From contig NC_050101.1 of NCBI RefSeq assembly GCF_902167145.1, positions 177,688,428 to 177,752,427 on the forward strand: 64,000 nt of DNA, given 5' to 3'. The notes under the pieces were generated by a model that did no database searches, was not told the DNA's origin, and saw only the letters and a program-made list of their open reading frames with translations. The DNA is from Zea mays. Lineage: Eukaryota; Streptophyta; Magnoliopsida; Poales; Poaceae. Position 1 is the stretch's first letter, and the number at the start of each line of letters is the position of its first letter. A program made the translations under genes and the position numbers. This document shows positions 59,001-64,000 of the stretch, one piece after another.

Positions 59001-60064
59001 ATTACTACTTCATGTTAGACTAACACTGCAGGTTTTGAATATCAAAATATATAGTTTTTACTAATCGTTTGAAATGCAGTTTTGTGCACACATCGTAGAC
59101 TCCATATTGTCTGCATTTCAACATTTCGAAAGAATCTAGGCATTAATGGTCTATGTCATGTTGTTATAATAATTTTAAAATCTTACGTCTTGTCATTCTA
59201 AATAATCCTTCACACTATATTATCTTCATTTCAGCATTTGGGAAGAATCTCAGATTTCAAACAAAAGAAGCTTTGGAGACCCAAACTATGACAATCAGGT
59301 ATTCTCCTTAGCCTTATCAAAGTGGACATATCTCATGTTTAGATAAAGTCTGATTAATACCATCACATAGATTTTTATTGCCAGAACAATCATTTTAGAA
59401 ATTTGCAAATGAGGTTTCTTGCATTGTAAATAATATATATGGCTTTGAGCTAAACTCTTAATAATATCATAGATCTTTAGCCATATTTTATTTCGTAATC
59501 ATCAGTGGTGATTTTTTGTGGGTTAAGATTGCTGAAACATAGAATGATGAGAAGTTGTATATAATGTGTAAGCTTCAATATTACTACAACAAAAGAATGA
59601 TAATTAAATTTTTTGACATGGTAGAAAAATCAATTACAGGCTTCCTAGCGACACCGGGCCAATGTAGCAGCAACAGAAAAACCATTGTTATATTAATTTG
59701 CTTCCAAAAGAGCACATTATTTAGTGTTTTTGCTTACTTAAGTTATTAGGCTAATGTTTTTAGGGATATCAGAAAGCATGTATCAAGTGTTAGTGTAAAT
59801 TGGAGTAAGTAAAATATGTAAATTTTATTGCTTTATCTCACTCCAAGGGAGTTGACTAGATTTAAAACTAAACAAAGTGCGAAGCAACAAAACCAATGTG
59901 TGCAAAAGCTAACTTGGCTTGTATGCGTTCATTATCTCATTATGTTATTATGAATAACAAAACTCTTTTTTAACAGGAAACAACTGATGACAAAGATGAT
60001 CTTCCACAATTCAAGAAAATCAAGAGTACCCACTCTCAAGGAAAAAGCAAAAAATGATGCATGA
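56014..60064 (+). CDS. RPA-like single-strand DNA-binding protein of the Helitron (about 10 exons)
   Basis: Proposed exons: 56,014-56,157, 56,259-56,532, 56,624-56,723, 56,804-57,022, 57,107-57,215, 57,306-57,448, 57,816-58,196, 58,299-58,363, 59,235-59,298 and 59,977-60,064, all GT-AG, giving an open frame of about 528 residues. The N-terminal half is a DUF223/OB-fold like the first domains of replication protein A large subunit (ISQLRPGKLNYALHVRI at the start). The C-terminal half has a four-cysteine zinc site (CKIC ... KCTKEGC) as in the RPA1 C-terminal domain. RPA-like genes accompany RepHel in plant Helitrons and probably protect single-stranded DNA during rolling-circle movement. After exon 7 two frames are open; a shift by one base in the A-run at 58,190-58,195 would give an acidic tail ending near 60,057 that looks more natural. 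Splicing is inferred only from sequence. Confidence 0.75.
57646..57880. repeat. Duplicated intron end and exon 7 start in the RPA-like gene
   Basis: About 120 bases (from TTTATTTAACTAAC through AATTCAG, the acceptor, and ACAAGATACCATTC to TTCTTTGA) occur twice in tandem. The first copy reaches an in-frame TAG soon after its acceptor (57,757-57,759), the second continues as exon 7. Confidence 0.85.
58713..59185. repeat. Tandem duplication, about 236-base unit, in an intron of the RPA-like gene
   Basis: CTATCTATTTACTTTTCCA begins at 58,713 and again near 58,949, and both copies run through GTCAAGAACAACAATGATC to GGCATTAATRG (R = A or G)-type ends with few differences. Confidence 0.85.
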
Positions 60065-60150
60065 TAGACTAAGAAGACAAAGTAAAGTAGTAGACTTTAA
60101 AAGATCTTGACTAAAGTAATATATCTATATTTTCTGTTTCGATAAACAAC

Positions 60151-60345
60151 GATAGCGCTAGCACTACATCTTTTGATGTATATAACCATGTAGTATCAAT
60201 AGCGCTAAATCTTAAGCGTGTAGCACCAGCAGCGCTACATATTTTGATGTATATAAGCATGTAGCATCAATAGCGCTACATCTTTTGTTAAATATAAGCA
60301 CATCTTTTGATATATATATAAGCATGTAGCATCAATAGTCTTAGC
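60151..60345. repeat. Short tandem repeats near the Helitron 3' end
   Basis: Three to four diverged units of about 55-60 bases containing TAGCGCTA, ACATCTTTTGATGTATATAA and GCATGTAGCATCAATAG. Confidence 0.8.
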
Positions 60346-60439
60346 TATGGTGCTAATCTTACATTATATGGCGTATATGTGAGTTAATATCTAACGTTGA
60401 TTTTTATCTACACTAGAATATCTTACCATTTGCATAGCG

Positions 60440-60468
60440 GTGCGGCAACGCCGCGCGTGGTTTTCTAG
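60440..60468 (+). terminator. Helitron 3' terminal hairpin and CTAG end
   Basis: GTGCGGC and GCCGCGC pair around an AAC loop (one G-T pair), followed after nine bases by CTAG, with T as the first flanking base. This is the rolling-circle termination signal of Helitrons. Confidence 0.9.
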
Positions 60469-60849
60469 TATTCTTTCTAAAGTGGAAGGAGTATTATCAT
60501 AGTAAGATTGAACACGCCACAAACAGCTCAATACACCAGATACTGGCAGTTGGACTTGACCTTATCAATTGAAACCAACATAGAGAGAGATAGATCTGTT
60601 ACAGCAGAGATAGATCTGTTACAGCTGTATATGTCCGATTGGCTATTGCAATATCCAAACGCAGCATGGCCCTGGCGGCAGCCGGTTTGTTGCCCTATAT
60701 ATTAGTCCGGGATCTTAATAGTCTCATCCATTTCGACTCCACCAGCACCGCCGCTGTCTTCTCGTCCCCTACACCGCCACACGCTCGCCTCCGATCCATC
60801 ACCACCCGTCCGCCCGTCGTTCTGCTGCGATCCTCGTCACCGGTTTGCG
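60469..60849. promoter_or_regulatory. Upstream region of kinase copy 2
   Basis: The first about 30 bases match the upstream of copy 1 at 44,056-44,088; the middle part does not. A 20-base unit AGAGATAGATCTGTTACAGC is directly repeated at about 60,588-60,624. TATATAT is at 60,696-60,702, and strong similarity to copy 1 resumes at about 60,771. Confidence 0.55.
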
Positions 60850-63440
60850 ATGCTCGCCAAGCGCGTTGCTGCCATCAGCTTCTTGCTCGACCGCGACGAC
60901 GACTCCTCCTCCGGCACGGGGGCGGGGTGGTGCAAGCGGCGCCGTCTCTGGACGACAGCGGACTACGAGACGACCCGGGTGCTCGGGGAGGGCAGCTTCG
61001 GCGCCGTCGTCGAGGCGCGGCACCGCGCCACGGGCCAGGCCGTCGCCGTGAAGACACTCCGCGCGCCAGCTGGTGCTGGGGCGGAGACGGAGGCGGGGGC
61101 CAAAGCTCTGCGGGAGGCCGAGCTCCTCGCGGCCTGCCGCGGCCACCCGTCCCTGGTCGGCCTGCACGCGATCGCCATCAACCCCGCCACGGCCGAGATC
61201 GCGCTCGTGATGGAGTGCGTCGGTCCCAACCTCCACGACGTACTCAACGGAAGCCGCTACCGCTCCGGCCGCCCGTTCACGGAGCAGCAAGTGCGGCTCA
61301 TCATGCGGCAGCTCCTGGCCGGGGCCAAGCACATGCACGCGCGCCGGATCATGCACCGGGACATAAAGCCCGGGAACATCCTTGTCAGCGCCGGCGCCGG
61401 CGCCGATGACCGCGAGCCCGTCTCCGTCAAGATATGCGACCTCGGGCTCGCCGCCTCGATCACCAAGCCGGCGTACGGGCAGGCCGGCACGGTCCGGTAC
61501 ATGGCGCCGGAGATGCTCCTGGGGAAGCCCGACTACGACGCGATGGTGGACATGTGGTCCCTCGGATGCGTCATGGCGGAGCTCCTCACCGGGAAGCCGC
61601 TCTTCGACGGGGAGGACGACATGGAGGTGCTCAGCTTGATATTCGGCGTGCTCGGCGTGTCGGAGCGGACGACGTGGCCGGCATTCAAGTCCCTCCCGCT
61701 CGCCGCCATGGTGCCCCTGCCGCCCGTCCGCCACCCCAGCATGCTGCCGAAGCTCTTTCCCAAGAAGCTCCTGTCCGCGGATGGATTCGGCCTCCTGCAG
61801 CGGCTCCTCTCCTGCGACGCCGACAAGAGGCCGTCGGCGTCGGTCGCGCTCCGAAGCCCGTGGTTCACTAAAGACACGGACTCTGCTGCTTCAGTTTCTG
61901 CTACAGCAAAGATGGCTCAATGATCTGATCTAGAAGAAGATTGTCTAACGTATTACTATACGCGTACTAACCGACAGTTATGAACTTATGATAGATTGAT
62001 TGTTATATGCTTTATTTTATGAACTTGTTTGTTCATCCGGATGCCATTATTTTATTCATTCTATCCTTGGTAGATGGTTTTTTCTGGACATTGACATAGT
62101 CTCGAAAAAACAACTACGAATAACATGCACGAGAAGCAATTCGACTTGGTTGTCAATCCAAAACAGCACAACTAACAAACTGAACAAACAAAAAGCTTAA
62201 CGATCACCATTTTTCCGTATTTATGTTCCTACAGAGAAGGACCGATTTTTCTTGATTGCAGCCCCACCACCACTGGTTTGTTCAAAATGCCTCGTTGCTC
62301 TGTATGAATCCACAAGACTGCAACCGAGTGGCTGGCCACGCGGAACTAGAAAACATAAGGATTTTGGAAACCTCACAAAATTATCTGCTACCTGAAACAT
62401 TCTCCAAGAACTTATTCTGAAAGAGACTTCCGAGCAAGAAAGAAGTACGTGCCGATTCTGCTTTGGTTAAAAAAAATCAGACTTACTTCTCACCCTCTAC
62501 AAGACCTTCTCTCAATGCATTGTGGGGGCAAGACCAATGTACTCCAATGCCTAGGCCTAAAAAAATATCAACAAGTGCTCAAATGGCCATTCATTAAAAA
62601 AAAAGCCTTTTTTATTGTTCAGAACAAATCGGGCAGTATTTCTAACAAATGATTTATCTATAAGTAAAATGAACTAAAAATTGGTATGGATCCAAGCGCA
62701 ACTAGCAGGCCAAGGGGGAATCCTCAACTAGATCCTTATCCCAAACAACCTGCATGAAGAAAACGACTTATACACCTACACGGATAATAAGATGTAAAAC
62801 TACAATAATATATTGCTTTGTCAGTTGTGTATTTAACCTGTCATATAGGAATGGTGTATATGTGCAATGTAAAGGTGAGAACATTGGGACAACGACATAT
62901 GCTTACTGTAGCTTGACCAAATCACATGTTCAACTAACTCCAGTCGAGCGATTGAGCTCCTGAACATCAAAGAATCAATATGAATCAATTGTGGTCTCAA
63001 ATAACTTTTCCCCTGGTTATCTGGTTCTCATTATCTTTCAACCCAGTAACTGAGGTTGAGCTGCATTAAAACTATCTGCATGATTCAGTAAGCCATGAGG
63101 CTTCAATAGAAAATGAATCAATACTGAAATGAAAGAAGCCAATGTTCTAAATAAACAAAGAGTGAACTTGACATCCCTCCAAACTAAATCGACCACAAGC
63201 GGAAGCTTTTAAGTGATATTAAGATCGATCAAGTATACAATACATTGTCCAGTTTGTCAAAAGGCTACAACCAAGCACATTACAATTCACTAGCATGATC
63301 CAATAGTAGGCTAGATTTAACACCTACACCCTCCATCACCAGCTCACGCAACTTTATCACACAACTTGATATGGAGGCACCACTTCACTTGACTCATTTG
63401 ATCACAGAGTTTTTTTTCCACGCATATGGGTGGCGGTCTG
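60771..63440. repeat. Tandem duplication unit 2 (kinase gene plus 3' flank)
   Basis: Second copy of 44,540-47,240, ending at GGTCTG where a CACTA element begins. The 3' flank (61,924-63,440) holds no further gene. Confidence 0.92.
60850..61923 (+). CDS. CDKF-like serine/threonine protein kinase, copy 2
   Basis: Intronless, 357 residues, nearly identical to copy 1. The same kinase motifs are present: GEGSFGAV, VAVK, HRDIKPGN, DLG instead of DFG, GTVRYMAPE, DMWSLGC. It lacks the segment SANAVASKTLQ of copy 1 and has a shorter loop after HRDIKPGNILV (VSAGAGADD instead of VGSGSGAGADD); other changes are single residues. All differences keep the frame, so both copies appear functional at the sequence level. 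The promoter differs from that of copy 1, with the Helitron ending about 380 bases upstream, which could give different expression. Confidence 0.88.
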   Translation: MLAKRVAAISFLLDRDDDSSSGTGAGWCKRRRLWTTADYETTRVLGEGSFGAVVEARHRATGQAVAVKTLRAPAGAGAETEAGAKALREAELLAACRGHPSLVGLHAIAINPATAEIALVMECVGPNLHDVLNGSRYRSGRPFTEQQVRLIMRQLLAGAKHMHARRIMHRDIKPGNILVSAGAGADDREPVSVKICDLGLAASITKPAYGQAGTVRYMAPEMLLGKPDYDAMVDMWSLGCVMAELLTGKPLFDGEDDMEVLSLIFGVLGVSERTTWPAFKSLPLAAMVPLPPVRHPSMLPKLFPKKLLSADGFGLLQRLLSCDADKRPSASVALRSPWFTKDTDSAASVSATAKMAQ

Positions 63441-63964
63441 CACTAGTACATAGAGGCTCTATAGTGGCGGTTCTAGAGCTGTTTGCACTGGCGTTTTTCA
63501 GTGCCGCCAGTGCTAGGGGTCAGTGGAAATCGCCATTTCCACTGGCGGTTATTCTAGAACCGCCAGTGAAAATAGCAATGGCGGTTTTCTTAAGCAAACC
63601 GCCAGTGAAAATAGCATTTTCACTGGCGGTTTTATTAAGAATACCGCCAATGGAAATTGTATTTTCACTGGCGGTTTTTTTTATTTAGCCGCCAGTGGAA
63701 GTTTTCCCGCCTTTTTTTAAATTTTCGTACTAAAATTTATATATATTTACACACACAAACATATATATTGATAAACATGTAGTATTGATATTAAAAGCAA
63801 CATGGAATTAAATTCTATCATATATTTATATACATCAAAGTCTTGTTTACAACCATATATGCATCACACATTATATACATCAAAGTTTTCACGAAAGCTC
63901 TAATAACTATCTCGGCTAAGAGATAGTCTACTAATTTCTGTCAGTATTCTAAACTCTGGCAAAG
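63441..63964. mobile_element. CACTA element, one end only
   Basis: Starts CACTAGTACATAGAGGC directly after GGTCTG, the point where the two kinase flanks part. Subterminal repeats AACCGCCAGTG/CACTGGCGGTT in both orientations (63,500-63,700) are typical. It is cut at 63,965 by a Sirevirus LTR; the other end is outside the window. The GC-motif open frames here are not genes. Confidence 0.82.
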
Positions 63965-64000
63965 TGAAAGGGAATTAGGCTTACACCTAGTTCCTAAATA
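63965..64000 (+). mobile_element. Start of another Sirevirus LTR, cut by window end
   Basis: TGAAAGGGAATTAGGCTTAC and the next 16 bases are identical to the first 36 bases of both LTRs of element B, so a related plus-strand Sirevirus begins here. Confidence 0.88.

Larger units (their letters stand above)
49545..60468 (+). mobile_element. Helitron with Rep/helicase and RPA-like genes
   Basis: The 3' end is diagnostic: a short GC hairpin (GTGCGGC-AAC-GCCGCGC, 60,440-60,456), then a few bases and CTAG (60,465-60,468) followed by T. The probable 5' end is TCTCTATTGCTGCT at 49,545, a good but not exact match to maize Helitron starts. Inside are a rolling-circle Rep plus Pif1-type helicase gene (51,154-55,699) and a multi-exon RPA-like gene (56,014-60,064), the gene pair of plant autonomous Helitrons. 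The right flank TATTCTTTCT matches 44,056-44,065, next to A-rich sequence, so the element entered an A|T site upstream of kinase copy 2. The left junction does not show the expected A. Confidence 0.85.

Noticed and set aside
63371..63720. Frames over the start of the last CACTA element
   Set aside because: They follow the AACCGCCAGTG subterminal repeats and have no start context or domain.

Overview
The window looks like a piece of a large grass genome, most likely maize or another Zea. The evidence is a dense set of nested Sirevirus-type (Ty1/copia) LTR retrotransposons whose LTRs are filled with CACCGGAC...GTCCGGTG motifs, together with Tourist-like, hAT, CACTA and Helitron DNA elements and plant genes with canonical GT-AG introns. 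Species is an inference; nothing here is bacterial, viral (free-living) or organellar.

Region 1 (1-22,933) is a nested retrotransposon block. A minus-strand Sirevirus (A, 1-2443, running off the left edge) sits in the 3' LTR of a minus-strand gag-only Sirevirus (C, 2444-9039). C in turn sits in the 3' internal end of a plus-strand Sirevirus (D), whose LTR (9132-10344) has internal sequence on both sides. The broken gag of D is followed at 11,444 by a minus-strand solo LTR (E) with target duplication AGATG. Inside E is a small hAT element (target duplication GTCCCCGT), and inside that is a complete young Sirevirus (B, 12,202-21,647, target duplication ATAGG) with open gag and pol.

Region 2 (about 23,000-35,300) is gene-poor. 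It holds a RADIALIS-like single-MYB/SANT gene on the minus strand (24,661-25,184, two exons), a complete non-autonomous CACTA element, several MITEs and hAT-like elements, and long simple repeats, including complementary AAAG and CTTT tracts.

Region 3 (35,985-43,222) is an eight-exon plus-strand gene for an auxilin-like J-domain protein of about 1505 residues, with a MITE in intron 1. Region 4 holds two nearly identical intronless CDKF-like protein kinase genes (44,619-45,725 and 60,850-61,923), each with about 1.5 kb of matching 3' flank: a tandem duplication now split by about 13 kb of mobile DNA. That insert consists of a truncated hAT-like element, a truncated Sirevirus (F, LTR plus partial gag) and a Helitron of about 11 kb. 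The Helitron carries a decayed Rep/helicase gene, an apparently open RPA-like gene, and a clear 3' hairpin with CTAG end. The second kinase copy is closed off by a CACTA end at 63,441, which is cut by one more Sirevirus LTR starting at 63,965.

The four host genes (RADIALIS-like, auxilin-like, two kinases) have no visible functional link. Most of the window is mobile DNA, and its order of insertion can be read from target-site duplications.
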